A DNA stretch of 64,000 nt. Origin: Xestospongia bergquistia (taxonomy: Eukaryota > Porifera > Demospongiae > Haplosclerida > Petrosiidae). Location of the stretch: contig OZ014425.1 of assembly GCA_963965975.1 (NCBI GenBank), positions 315,001 through 379,000 on the forward strand, in the 5' to 3' direction. Below, one piece after another: positions 1 through 11,785 of the stretch. The position numbers were made by a program, and so were the translations under genes. How positions within the stretch are numbered: the stretch's first letter is position 1; the number at the start of each line of letters is the position of its first letter. The notes below the pieces were generated by a model that was given only the letters and a program-made list of their open reading frames with translations, did not search any database and was not told the DNA's origin.

Positions 1-30
1 TAACTTGAGTGCAGTTAAAGGAAGGTCCTT

Positions 31-1907
31 CTACACATCGAAGGAAATAATAAGAGGAACTCGTTATATTGAATACCACAGGATTGGAATCACCAGAATT
101 TACAATGTGACATTGGGCACCTTTCATAGGTCTCCTACAATTATAGCCATGGTCAAATTCAAACTGGTTCTCGACAGCATGTTTTGCTAATTCCAATTTG
201 TCAAATAACCAGATACCATAAGGACGTGATCTCTCAGGGATATCCTGTGAGTCTATAATTACACTGGAACCTTGTACCAAGTACTCATAGTTTAATGCAG
301 GATCATTAACTATTATACTGTTAGTTACAATATCATGACAGTTCACTGAAATAACTGTTCCCTCACAGTAATCCTCTGGACCCCAAAGAAGGAGTTCTAA
401 AAGTGGAGGAGAACGAGAAGAAAGTGGGAGTGCAATGGTGTCCCCTTGACGAATGACTGTGGTTTCTTGTGTGTATTGAAATGCAAACACTGTTAGTATT
501 ATTGCAGCAATTATAAGCAGAACTAGTATAAACCATGATATACATAGACAACTGAGCTTGACTTTCAGGGGTTTTCCTAGGGACACCAGTGCAATGAATA
601 TCATGAATTAATAATATATAGTACTACTTACCAATAAATTTGACAATCACATTAGATGCACCTGCATTATTAGTAACAGTAGTAGCATGGGTAGCACCAT
701 ATCTGTTTGGTTGTTCTAACAAAAGTGTACTTTCATCATCTATTGTGATAGATAGACTTCAAATCTAGACAATAGTATCAAAACAATGAAACTTACTATT
801 AGTTGGAGGACCACCCACAGTTGGTTCAGTTGGTTCAATAGTTGGTATATGCTCAATCACAGTGGTCATAACATGTGGTGGTGGTATAGGGTCTTCTCTA
901 ACCTGTAAACTGTCTTCTGGAAGTCCTACTTCAGTCATTGCTTCATTAAGTTTGTCTAACATAACACTGTCTGTTAATTCACTCTCCTTCTTCCATTCTA
1001 CAAACATGCTGAGAGCTTTGATATCACCAGACTCATCAGCTTCTTTTTGCAAAATGTTATCAATAACATTGGTTGACAGACCTAGAGCTAGTCCAAATCT
1101 ACGTGCTTGATGATCATCAAAATCTTTGACTCTCAAATACACAGCACGCTCTGAAAGCCCTAACAAACAAAGAAACAGACCAGTACATATGTTTATCTTA
1201 TTCAAAGATCAACACCATCATTACCTATATATAGATAGCATCAACATTCATCCTCATAATGCATTACTAATAAAGCAATATCATGTTTATGTTTTTGTAT
1301 CAAATCATTTTGTTACATGTAACCTGTATAGTGCTAGCCATAAATTAATTTTATAGTGAGTAATTAAAGTATATATACTTTATATATGTTATTAGTCACT
1401 ACAAATTTATATATAAGTACCTATTCTAGTTGGGAGTCGTGTCCTAGATATTAAGTTTCTTGCAGCACGACCACGTTTCATGTCTTTAAGTACTTGTATA
1501 AGCTCAGTATATGCTTCACGTTCATTCCAGTCTCTCTTGCTCTTCTTCCATTTGTGGAAAACTTCCAAAGCTTGCATAGCAGGATTATTTTGTGGATGAT
1601 GATCCTGAATTTCAGCAATTTGAGCTCTTGTAAGTTGTAGCAATATTCCCAAAAGTTTGACATCACTTAAAGTAAAATCTTTAAATAAATTTAAAAGATA
1701 AGGATCATCCAATGATTGTGAAGACTCTGCGTTATCCTCATCTACAGAGCCTGCATTTGATCTGGCGTAACCCGAATCTCTTCCTTTTACTGCAGAAATA
1801 TCAATCTGTTATTAAAGTAATTCATTGAGATTTGTAGCACTAACCTTTTTGTCTGTCTCTATCTGCTTCTGGCTGTGATTCTAGATCGCTGCTGTAACCA
1901 GTGGCCA
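31..1907 (-). CDS. tandem death-fold, single-pass transmembrane protein
   Basis: Five exons can be joined in one frame: 1845-1907, 1421-1789, 797-1159, 632-739 and 31-576. All introns are GT-AG and phase 1, and the total is 482 codons plus stop. Two consecutive helical death-superfamily-like domains lie at about residues 50-136 (hydrophobic pattern with LFKDFTLSDVKLLGILLQLT and a conserved-type W in FHKWKK) and 150-230 (RRFGLALGLSTNVIDNI, FVEWKK). A Pro/Thr linker follows, then one membrane helix at about 310-332 (SWFILVLLIIAAIILTVFAF) and a roughly 150-residue C-terminal part with several Cys. There is no signal peptide, so the death-fold half should be cytosolic and the C-terminus extracellular or lumenal (type II). 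Family knowledge: death folds make homotypic signalling contacts. The exact subtype (DD, DED or CARD) and the C-terminal domain are not recognised. Confidence 0.75.
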
Positions 1908-1967
1908 TAATTTAAGCTGAAGCCCGCAGCTAGTAACTGCTAGTTAATTTTGGTAGGCGTGGCTATC
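1908..1967. promoter_or_regulatory. 60-bp bidirectional promoter gap, death-fold gene / FUZ
   Basis: Only 60 bp separate the start codons of two oppositely directed genes, so the two promoters must overlap or lie inside the first transcribed bases. No TATA box is visible. It contains one copy of the scattered GGCGTGGC motif next to the FUZ start. Confidence 0.5.
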
Positions 1968-3696
1968 ATGTCCTATTTAGCTGTTATCACTTCATCAACT
2001 GGTGTACCATTGTTTATCAGAAGTACAGGAGATGTCCCACAGGTGATAGAACTCTTGTGTCATTGACTTAGCTCTCTCTCTCTTTAGTTATCTTTTCCAG
2101 TAGTAGGTTCCCTTAATGGTGTACACTGGTTCACAGAGAACGCTAAATCAACTTTGTTATCTAGTATAAGTGGTGACGTCAAGATTGTATGGAAGAAATA
2201 TCATGACTGGTATTACTATATACAGTATCATATATCATATTCTCTTTCACTTTCACTTTAGTTTAACACTTATCCTTGTCTCGTCCAATGATGGTACATC
2301 TGATGTACACTTAAATTATTTACTTACTCTCATTTTCAATGCTATGGTAACTATTGGCAACATGTGTTATACATTATATAATTCTAAATTAGTTGTTTGA
2401 TATGTAATCAATATTAGAGGGTCATACTCTCTTGATTAAAGGAATTATATTACAACAAATATGCTAGTTATCTTGTCATCCTGTATCACACAGGTTTTAC
2501 TGGTTGGTCTTCAAGACTTGTTAAAAGAAGATGATACAGAGAATTTAAAACGAGAGTTAAGAGTAAGACATATGATGTAATAATGATGTCATTACTTTTT
2601 CAAACAATTATTAGTGTTGTTATCCATTGATTGACCTGTTGCTAAGCAACCAGGAATCTATGTCACCACTTACACAATCAGTTGAAGTAATAGTGAGCTA
2701 TGAACAAAAGTCATTGATGGTAGGTGTGGTTAACAATGACAGGTAACTGGTTATCTTCTCTTAGGACAGTCTTTTAACATTAACTGAGACAATAGAGAGT
2801 GGATATGGTTGTATTATGGTACATAATCAGATGTTGCACGCTACTGATAGCTGGTGGGTGTGGCTACATGATATTATAATTTGTATCTTATCAATATAGG
2901 TGGCAGTTAGATCCTGTGGAACAAATTCTCCTTTCTCTACTCCCCATGTCTCTCTCTCTGTCACAATGTGTTGACCTACCAGTTTATTTACCCAAAGCAA
3001 GTAATACTATAGCTCATCGTCTCTTAATCTTTCATCTTTATAATGGAGTCTATATCATTGTACTCTGTGATGCTGAGCCTTCACTAGCCACAGCTCAAGA
3101 ATTGGTTTTAAAAACCTTTTTACTTTTACGTGATAAGATCATTGGATTACCTCTGGTAGTACCACGATGTCTACCCTTGAGCATTGGTTTTGATACTAAT
3201 GTCCTTAGTCTCTGTCTTGTAAACCTCACATCTCATCGATGTATTGTCTCTCTCTTATCATCAGAAGGACAAGAAAATACAGCTCTATTGAGTAGAGGTC
3301 TATTACAAGCTAAATATGTCTGACATTACTTATCTTGTAGGTTACCAAGGCGCTCTTGATGCTGCTAAAAGACGAGCATATCTTATACAGTTTTATAAAA
3401 CTGTTGTTGATGAATTGTTGCCAGTAGTTGTTGAGGGAGACAGTGTTAAAAGTGATACTGTTAGAGATAGAATCCCTCATAAAGTTATAGAAACATATTC
3501 TTGTGCTAAAGTAAGAAATAAAAAATATGATCCAATATTATTATTGGACTATCTGTTGTAGTCTTTCAAAGCGTATGCAATCCACAAAAACCAGTATAAC
3601 CTGTTTGTCTTGTTTGATGTGAACACACCCACTTATGCATTGCGGAGACTCAGTCAAGATATATTGGACACTCTCATGGCAAGAAGTGTTATATAA
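1968..3696 (+). CDS. FUZ: FUZ planar cell polarity effector
   Basis: Nine exons (1968-2042, 2088-2209, 2262-2346, 2494-2562, 2615-2719, 2765-2853, 2900-3297, 3341-3510, 3562-3696) join in frame to 415 codons, close to the 418 residues of human FUZ. Recognisable blocks in order: the longin-type start (TSSTGVPLFIRS), GSLNGVHWF, LTLIFNAM, LLVGLQDLLKE, a central LPVYLPKASNTIAHRLL, and a C-terminal longin-like block with YALRRLSQDILDTL. In animals FUZ works with INTU and WDPCP in the CPLANE complex, which acts at the base of the cilium in intraflagellar transport recruitment and planar polarity. The 3297 donor (GTCTAT) is atypical but is the one that keeps the frame. Head-to-head with the death-fold gene. 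Confidence 0.88.
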
Positions 3697-3957
3697 TTAT
3701 CTAATTTTAATCATTTTTAATATCAGATTTTAATCAGATTTAATAAAAAATTAAATAAATAGTACTTGTGACTATAACCATAATCGTCCAGCGGATTTCT
3801 TTCTGACAATATTAACCTAAAAAATAAAAAAAACGATGTCAATACATCCTGTATTAAAGGAAATTTAAAAAAGGTATAAAAAATAACCACGCCCATTTTC
3901 GTTTTGCTTGTATAACGCACTAGGTCCGTGAACTTCCCAAAGAAAGCCTCGACAATC

Positions 3958-5088
3958 ATGGGCCAAATTGATAATAAGATCAGACTGGCCTTTCTCCTTT
4001 TTAATATCTTGTTTCTCGTAAGTTGCAAGTTATAGAAATATCATTACTTGTACACGAATACATCATCTGTATGTTCTTGACATAGTAGTAACTAGTCTCT
4101 GTTGTTCCTTTCCTCCTACAGGCGATGGGCATTAGTATGATAGCTGTGGGTATTTATAACATAATCTCTCTCCTTTATTTTGATGTATTTGCTCGTTCTG
4201 TCTACTTAACTGGAGGAGTCTTGTTTATTATAATAGGTGTGGTAAAGATGCTTATCGCAATTCTTGGGATCATAGGATGGATATTCAAGAACAGGATTGT
4301 CTTAGGAATAGTGAGTTCATATAATATTATCGCAACTTGATACTAAATGTTGGGTGGTTAGCCCTTGGAGTAAAGCTTTGGACAACAGCCAAATACAACC
4401 ATATTGTTCGCTACTCTTATGACCAGTCTTCCTGGCTCATATCATAGAAATGATAATGCTTGTTTGAGAGGGAAAGGATCAAATGAAAGTACTTCTATTT
4501 TCTTTTAGTACACTCTACTTGGTCTATTTATTATTTTACCGACATTAGCTGCTGGTGTATTTGGACTACAACAATGGTACTTTGTGGTAAGCATCATATT
4601 TGTTTATTGATGATTACTATGGTAACGTCACTTCTAGTTTAGTGAAGTGGGTGTGGCTATGAACGATACATTTAACAATCCAGATGAGTTTGAGAGAACA
4701 CAAACCTTACGACAACAAATTCGTACAGATGTGAGTTGCTATATAATATATCTAATTAGTTTATTTATTAATACAGTATTTCTGTTGTGGTACTTTGAAT
4801 GGTCGAACAGACTATACAAGTCGTAATGGCATAGTTGAACCAGGAATTGCTAATTGCTCTAGGGCAATGAATTTCAGAGCAAGTAACTCAGATATTCCAC
4901 AAGAAATTGTAAGTAATTGACATTATATATCATTTTATTTCTTCCTCTCACTCATCTAGGGTTGTCAGTATTATGTTACTAGTGCTATAAGACATCATTT
5001 ATATTATATTGGAGCTATTGGGTTAGCATTTGGTTTCTTTGAGTTGACAGCTGCTATAGTTGGTATGCAGAATACTGAGGGTCTCTGA
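3958..5088 (+). CDS. tetraspanin
   Basis: Six exons (3958-4017, 4122-4310, 4509-4586, 4638-4730, 4777-4908, 4960-5088) give 226 residues, the usual tetraspanin size. Four membrane segments are visible: the N-terminal AFLLFNILFLAMGISMIAVG, then GGVLFIIIGVVKMLIAILGI, then LLGLFIILPTLAAGVFG, and the C-terminal YIGAIGLAFGFFELTAAIVG. The large extracellular loop carries the diagnostic CCG (YFCCGTLNG) and further Cys (ANCS, GCQYY). Tetraspanins organise membrane microdomains and partner proteins. Subfamily is not assignable by eye. The PEGC-type motif is not present in canonical form. Confidence 0.88.
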
Positions 5089-5250
5089 CAACATGTTCAA
5101 CTAACTTTAGATCATTTCATCAATAATTGATTTTAACTCTCTAATTGATTTTAACTCTCTATATGTAATTGTTGCTACATGATCCAGTAATAGAAATTGT
5201 AGTTTTAAGAATTCTTTGTAAAATGGTAGTGTTTTTTTTTAAATTACAGT

Positions 5251-6578
5251 TTATTCTATTGCTATAATCCATCCATTCAAAGATCTATCTATTACACAAC
5301 GTACCTCATTAGGTGTGAAATGGAGAATAGTAGCTATTGGAGTTATGAGTTGATCACGATTACTTGAGTCTGAACACATAAAATGGAACACTACATTCTT
5401 TAAATATTCTAAATTTTCCGTCTCCCTCGATCTGATAAATAAAACATGTTATCATAAATTATCTTAGAGACACGCCCACCTATCTCTCTCTAATTTTCTA
5501 ATTTCTTCTTTTAGTAACATATTTTGTTCAACATGTCTCTGTTCCCTGTCAAAGACAGTCACATGACTATCATATGATTTATCATGTGATGATACCTTTC
5601 AATTAATTCTCGAACATTATCTTCTAATTCTAATTTTCTAGTTCGAAGAGATGTCAATTCTTTTGATATTCTTTGTTGTTCTTGAACATGTAAATAAAAT
5701 TTAACATCATTATTTGAAGGAGAAGGCTAAAGAAATAAAAAGAAACTTAACTTTTAAAGATCATGTCTCTTTTATACCTGTTCTAATAGTTCCTGTACAG
5801 CCCCAATACTTGAGTTCCCACGCAATGATAAATTTAACGAAGAGGGTGTGTCTTCTTGACTTCCCTCTAAAACTATAGCTAAGTCAACTTTTAATAACCA
5901 GTTTTACTAGACTTACTTGTTTGATCATTATACTGGTCAACTAGAAAACTAGAATGACTAGATATACGTGATCCATGTAATTCTCCTCGTAATAACATTA
6001 ACTCTTTCTCTTTCTCTTCTAAAAGACATTTCGTTCTCTCACGAGTAGTTTGAATGTGATGCTGAAGGTCTTGCAGTTTTTGCTAAAATATAACAACATT
6101 ATAAACAGTTAATTAACTACTGACCACACCTTATGTTCTAGCTCTAATTGAAGTAATTCTCTAGTATGTTTGTCTGCTGCTTGTTTCATTTCAGTACGAA
6201 GTCTTTGAAGAGCTAGCGAGTGTCTCTCCTTTTCTTCATCAGATTCTTTTCTTAATTGTTCTATTAATTTAGTAAGTTCTTCATATCTTTCTTGTAAGTC
6301 ATATAGTTCTTTATTAGACTCGTATTCCTATTAGTCACATGACAATCACATGGCAAATATGTACTTTAGTCACATGGCAGTCATGTGACTAGATATACCT
6401 TGTTGTTTTTAGATCTGAGTACTGACTGAGCTCGTTGTTTGTATGTATCAAATTCTTGTCTTAATTCTGATATTTCCTCTTGATATTTTGTTTTAGATGG
6501 TTCATTTGCTAACATATCAGAATATTCTGCCACTGTCATATCTAATATGAGAGAGAGAGAGAGGGAGAGGGAGAGAGG

Positions 6579-6670
<92 letters not shown>

Positions 6671-8339
6671 GGAGGGAGGGAGGGAGTTATTTTCTAACTA
6701 ATTTATTACTATACATGTACCTTCAAGATTAGGAGGTACCTGAGAACGTTCTAAGATCTTTTGAGTAGCTACTTTTAATAGTTGTCTAAGTTTTCCAACT
6801 TTATCTTGCTGTGTTGACAGCTGTTCTATTAATTCAACATTTAATTGGCTGCTCCTAATTATAACACAATAATTAATATTATAATTAAATAAAATAGTCT
6901 TACTTCTCAACATGTGCTTGTGTCAATGCAGTGTTCTCCGAATCTAATTGAGAAACTCTCTCCTTTAACTTCCTATAATAAACCTCATTAATTTTATAAT
7001 GAACAGGGGCTCACTCACTGTATAGCAGCTTGATCCAGCTCTCGTTGTCTGTCATATCCACCCACTATATCACTAAGCTCAGATAACTTAGTCTCAAGAT
7101 TGGCCACTCTCTCTTCCTCTAGTTTAGCTTGTGTTTGTAACTTGATTTCAGCTTCATTAGCTCGCTTTTGTTCTGTGTTTAAAGACTTTTCATATTCCAT
7201 CTAATAATAACACAACATGTAATTAATATCAGAGAGATTAGATTATATTTACCTTTAATGCTTTCATGTCATCTTGTAATTGTAACAATAGCGGAGAAGG
7301 TTCTTTAGCTTTTAGCTCTGCATTCTCAAGATGCAATCGAACATCTTCTAATTCCTTAGTAAGTTGGTGAACTTCAGACTCTCGAACCCTGGTGGGAGGA
7401 GTTTAGGGGTGTGGTCACTATCAGTTACATACTTCTCTTCAGACAGCTTTTTCTGCAAAGTTTGTACTAGACTTTGTGACTCATTCAACTGTCAAAATAT
7501 AAAGTAAATATATAAAATGTACAATTAATACATACCTTAATATTTAATATGTTATATTTCTCTTTTTCTTTATTCAAACACGACTTTAACTCCTTAATCA
7601 TTTCTCCATGATTTATTTCTTCGTCTTGCTGTCTTTTCTGCTCCAGTAATACCTTCTGTTGAGCTTCTTCAAGTTGTTGTCGAAGTGACGCCATTTCCTC
7701 AGTGACTTGATGTCTCTCTGTAGCCAGTTTTTGATTAGCAGTTTCAAGTTGAGTCTATACATTGTGGCATTATATCTACACTATGTAATGGATTATTACT
7801 TACCATGAGATGTCTCTTCTCTTGTTGATAAGATGACTCCATTTTGGCTTTCTCTTCAGTCAAAATAGTCAATGACTGAGTCAATGTCGTGACTTGATCA
7901 TCAGTTGAATTATCTTGTTGTTCAATTATACTATCTTCTAAAATTACAAATATCATTACATTTAATTAATAAGGACATACTGACCTTTTGTTGTCTCAGC
8001 ACCCGATACTTCACCCTCACTTTTCTCACTCTCACCGTCACCCACACTAGCATTTAATAGTGAATCATGTGACTTCTCACGTAATGGTGTACTACGAGAA
8101 GTATTTATTGCTCGTAAACTTATCTCAAGTGCCTCCTTTTCTTTCATGACGCCTTTATAAGCTCTGACAACGTCTAACACGTGAGAATATAAGGTTGTTG
8201 ATAATATAATGTGGTTTTACTTACCTCTAAAGCGTGTTTCAAATCGACTGAGTTGTTCATTTTGTTGCTCAATATAATCTATTAATTGTGCCTTTGTGAG
8301 TGAACTGAATTGACTGCGATCAAATTCAAATTGAGACAT
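5251..8339 (-). CDS. GCC1: GRIP and coiled-coil golgin GCC1
   Basis: A multi-exon coiled-coil protein. Its N-terminus (MSQFEFDRSQFSSLTKAQL, then DVVRAYKGVMKEKEALE) aligns closely with human GCC1, whose corresponding segment reads DVVRAYKSLLKEKEALE. A long Glu/Gln/Lys-rich coiled coil follows, with TLTQSLTILTEEKAKMESSY and NLETKLSELSDIVGGYDRQR also matching GCC1 blocks. The last exon encodes a GRIP domain (ENLEYLKNVVFHFM, then TILHFTPNE). GRIP domains bind ARL1-GTP at the trans-Golgi network, where GCC1 tethers endosome-derived vesicles. The start at 8339 is 78 bp from the divergent IMMP1L start. Individual exon borders in the middle were not all fixed. Confidence 0.85.
6549..6668 (+). repeat. 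(GA)n microsatellite
   Basis: About 115 bp of nearly pure GA with a few GGGA interruptions, inside a GCC1 intron. On the coding strand it is a (CT)n run that ends a few bases before the 3' splice site, so it also serves as the pyrimidine tract. Confidence 0.95.
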
Positions 8340-8417
8340 TGTTCACTTCTGAATGAAATGGGAGAGAGCAATTCTCTAATTAAAGTGCACCAACAGTGCA
8401 AGAAGACCTTACCTACA
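8340..8417. promoter_or_regulatory. 78-bp bidirectional gap, GCC1 / IMMP1L
   Basis: The gap lies between two divergent start codons. An IMMP1L-frame ATG at 8310 and another at 8361 lie in or beyond this gap. The one at 8310 is inside the GCC1 first exon on the opposite strand. Confidence 0.45.
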
Positions 8418-9013
8418 ATGAGACTACTAAAATTGCTAGGATTCTCTGTCTATGGAGGATGTGTGTATCACGTGATAAATAGCTATTACATAACATTAGT
8501 TAGGGTACCTATAACAGATTGTGTTGAGTAAATTTTATTGTATTTTTTCAGTGTGAAGAAAAGTCAATGTATCCTACAATTAATAAGACGTCAGCAAATG
8601 ATTGTGTATTGACTGAAATATGGTCAAAAAGAAGAGGACTATTAAAAAAGTGATTTTGTTTACTTTTTGTTGTCATAGCAACTATATCTCTTAGAAATGA
8701 CATAATAGTTTTTCGTCAACCTGACCAACCTGATGTGTATTTGTGTAAAAGGATCAAGTACATAGAGGGAGAGACGATTCCTGATACTAGTATCCGAATG
8801 ACCACACCTCCTACACTATCAATAGTATGCCATTATTAATTAAATTAAAAGTAATTATTCTTACAGATTCCTCGAGGTCATATTTGGGTCGAGGGTGATA
8901 ATTCCTCAGTGTCACATGATTCACGATATTTTGGACCTGTACCTCTAGCTCTCGTACATAGTAAATTATTTTTGAGGGTGTGGCCACCCTCCCAGTTTGG
9001 GTGGATTAAATAA
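8418..9013 (+). CDS. IMMP1L: mitochondrial inner membrane peptidase subunit 1
   Basis: Four exons (8418-8498, 8552-8649, 8695-8824, 8867-9013) join to 151 residues; human IMMP1L has 166. It is an S26 signal-peptidase-like fold. The N-terminal anchor (LLKLLGFSVYGGCVYHVI) is followed by the catalytic Ser motif KSMYPT (SMEPT in most homologues), then NDIIVFRQPDQPDVYLCKRI with the Lys of the Ser/Lys dyad, and the box IPRGHIWVEGDN..SHDSRYFGPVP. It cleaves sorting peptides of proteins directed to the intermembrane space. I chose the start at 8418 because it gives the family's usual N-terminus; in-frame ATGs at 8361 and 8310 would lengthen it. Confidence 0.88.
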
Positions 9014-9095
9014 TGGAGCGTTGATATTTAAATGGCAAGTATAAATATTATAATAATCATTGTCAGCTGCTATAGGTTTAAATAACAAAATCAAA

Positions 9096-11549
9096 CTATG
9101 TTAGAGTTCTTGAAACTGATGTTCTAAATGTTTTAGAAAGCAGTTCACTTATTTGCTCAAACAAATCCTCTGAGACACTCTGTAATATAATATAATATAT
9201 TTAATATACCATATATAGTATATGACATAACTAACTACATTTATTTGCATGTATTTAATTATAAATGTTGTATTATTTACTTCAGGTATTAAAAACTGGA
9301 CTGTCCATGTGACATCACCTCGCCATGAAGTGCACTCCAATAAAAAACCTATCAAAAGGGGAGGAGTTACTCCACCCACACACTATTAATATGAACTGAC
9401 CTTTAACTGTTTTAAATACTAATTCTGCCCTCTTTAAACACCAATTAATTGTCATATCCTAATAATTATGTGCATATTAAGTATGTTGTCATGGTAACTG
9501 GGTGGAACATACTGGTTTCATTTGATGTGTCAGCAGTAGAGGTATGATAACATGATGCAGACCATGTTTTGATATCGTACGAAGGGTATTTTTGAGACCT
9601 TGCATTATTGGATGACGTGTACTGAGTGAAGAGTTAAGTATTGCTTTCTCATCAGATACCAAATGGCATACAATATGAACTTGTGATAAATTAGAGTGAC
9701 GAGTGAGATAATAATCACCTATACAATCACATACAAGTAAGCAATTGTGTGAGTGTGGCTTTAATGGTACCTGGTTCAAGGGTGGGTGGCTCTTCTTCTG
9801 ACAAGGATGGATTAGATTGTGTTCTCTGGCCGTGTGACCATCCTGGATGTAACAGAGTCAAGTCAATAGGAGGAACAAGAGGCTCTCCATTTTGGATACC
9901 ACTGTCCCTGTTGATTAAAGTCAATAATTAATATTAACTAATAAAACACCCACCTTTCAACAGATGAATCTCTGCTAAGCTTTTCTGGTGTTCTAGCTGG
10001 TGAAGTCTTTTGACTCCGCCCCTCACGTTTTGTAGCAGTGGTTAGATCTCTAGCTTGCTTAATTTGGTAAGCATATTTTTGTATGATTACTAATTGTTCA
10101 TCAATGGAAGGGAAATGAAAGTCAGTAGATTGACGACAAATATCAGCAAATACTAAAACAAGATAAGACAAAATGCAATTCATTTCATTGACTCCGCCTT
10201 CCTCACCTTCCTTTAATCCTGTGATGGTATTAACCTCTCGATCTGTCATGATGACAATGGCTGACGAGTCATTTGTGTAAAGTGACATAGCAGTTTGAAT
10301 ACGACGTGGGTTTAACCTCATCATCCCTCTTTCAAGACCTTTATCAGTTTCATCTGAGTCTCGGCAAAATGAGAGGACATCCCCACAGATAAGTCGTAAA
10401 TTATGAGAAGATTTTTGCTGAGCACCTGTAATTAACATTAATAGAGGGTACATGATTATAAGATTTTACCCAAATGAATAGTAAAACTCTCTTCCATTAG
10501 TGGTTGGCTGTCAGATAAGCCCCTATCATCAATTGTTAAATTAGATTGTTGACTCCTATAAAATAAAATGTAACATTTTAGCTTGATATATCAGTCTTAC
10601 TTAAGTTCTGATAATGCTGATTTTTTGCCTATAAAATAATAAAATAAATATTGATTAAAATGATTATGATTGTATCACCTTTGTGCTTGTGGGCGTGGTC
10701 GTTGGTCATTTCTTCATTGACACGGGTTAACCAATCTCGATATTCTTGTCGTTGAGTGTCTTGTTGACCTTTGACCTCTTGTAACCATTTCTCTTCTAAT
10801 GCCTGATGGATCAACACAACAAATGAATACACAAATAAACACAAAATTACCTTTCTCTCAATTATTTGTTGTCTCATTAATTTATTGACATCATTATCTG
10901 TTTTATTAACACCTAATTGTTGCATTGTTTTTTCTAAGTCACTGTCATGTCTATTGATTGACGAATACACTGTAAAATGGATGCATAGCTGGTAATAATG
11001 GACAGTACCTTTTCTGCATCATAGTGATAGCATTTCTACCAGCTCTACAAATATCATTCATTGCTATACTATATGTGTGTTCTAACTGGAGGAGAGTATT
11101 AAGAGCTGGTGAATGAATGAGATGATGATAGATTGCAGGAAAGGGATCTTCAGGTGCTTCTTTAAGTGTCGAAAAATGGGCGTGGTTATCTGTGTATTTT
11201 GTTATCCATTTGTTTACTTGATTATCAAAAGTCTATAAATGGATGCATAAGGTCAATATGGATACATGTATGTATAAATAGATCCATATATAATTACTAC
11301 CTTCTTTTTTAAAGCTTCTTGCACTATCTCATCTCCTTTCTTATCTCTCCATAATGTTGTCTCCTTTGCAATAAAACTGCTCAATTGTTTTGTGAGATCA
11401 TCTTCAAAATAACAAGGTAAGTTGTTCTGGGTCATAATTCTTATAACTAATTCTTTCATTTCTCCACGATAAGGTAGATCTACAGGGACTGTCAACTGTT
11501 GAGGACCATCTTGACTGGAATAAGAGTAGGTGAAATCAACAGTAGCCAT
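9096..11549 (-). CDS. FERRY3: FERRY endosomal RAB5 effector complex subunit 3 (C12orf4)
   Basis: Multi-exon gene starting MATVDFTYSYSSQDGPQQL. Blocks that match the C12orf4 family: YHHLIHSPALNTLLQLEHTY, the coiled segment VNKLMRQQIIERK..EYRDWLTRVNEEM, TIHLGAQQKSSHNLRL, RRIQTAMSLYTNDSSAIVIM, the EFADICRQSTDFHFP-type block, YYLTRHSNLSQVHIVCHLV, and the C-terminal KGFLLECTSWRGDVTWTVQF. FERRY is a RAB5 effector that links mRNAs and ribosomes to early endosomes, and C12orf4 is one of its core subunits. Stop at 9096; the 3' end faces IMMP1L (stop 9013) tail-to-tail, only 82 bp apart. An NRF1-like palindrome lies just upstream at 11581. Confidence 0.82.
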
Positions 11550-11580
11550 ACTTCAATTTTTAACCCTTTTGTACTGGTCC

Positions 11581-11591
11581 ACGCATGCGCA
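11581..11591 (-). promoter_or_regulatory. NRF1-like palindrome upstream of FERRY3
   Basis: On the minus strand this reads TGCGCATGCGT, matching the NRF1 consensus YGCGCAYGCGCR except near its last positions. It lies 32 bp upstream of the FERRY3 start codon. The same 11-mer occurs at 15839 in the PACSIN/RPS10 promoter. Confidence 0.5.
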
Positions 11592-11785
11592 AACTATAAT
11601 ACGTGTATTCGTGGAACACACCAATACAGCTAGCAATTGTTATGTTAGTGGTGTCCTCCAGTGTCTGATGAACCACCCTATTTTTTTAGAATTCCTGTAA
11701 TCAACCAGCAAACATGTATGTTGTGAATGTACAAAGTCAGATATAATATTTTAAAGTTAAAAAAATTCAAATTAATCCTGCTGTC

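Noticed and set aside
6547-6732. Arg-Glu repeat frame
   Set aside because: Translation of the GA microsatellite only.
8310-8417. Longer IMMP1L start at 8310
   Set aside because: It would overlap the GCC1 start codon region and adds residues absent from the family; 8418 gives the usual length.
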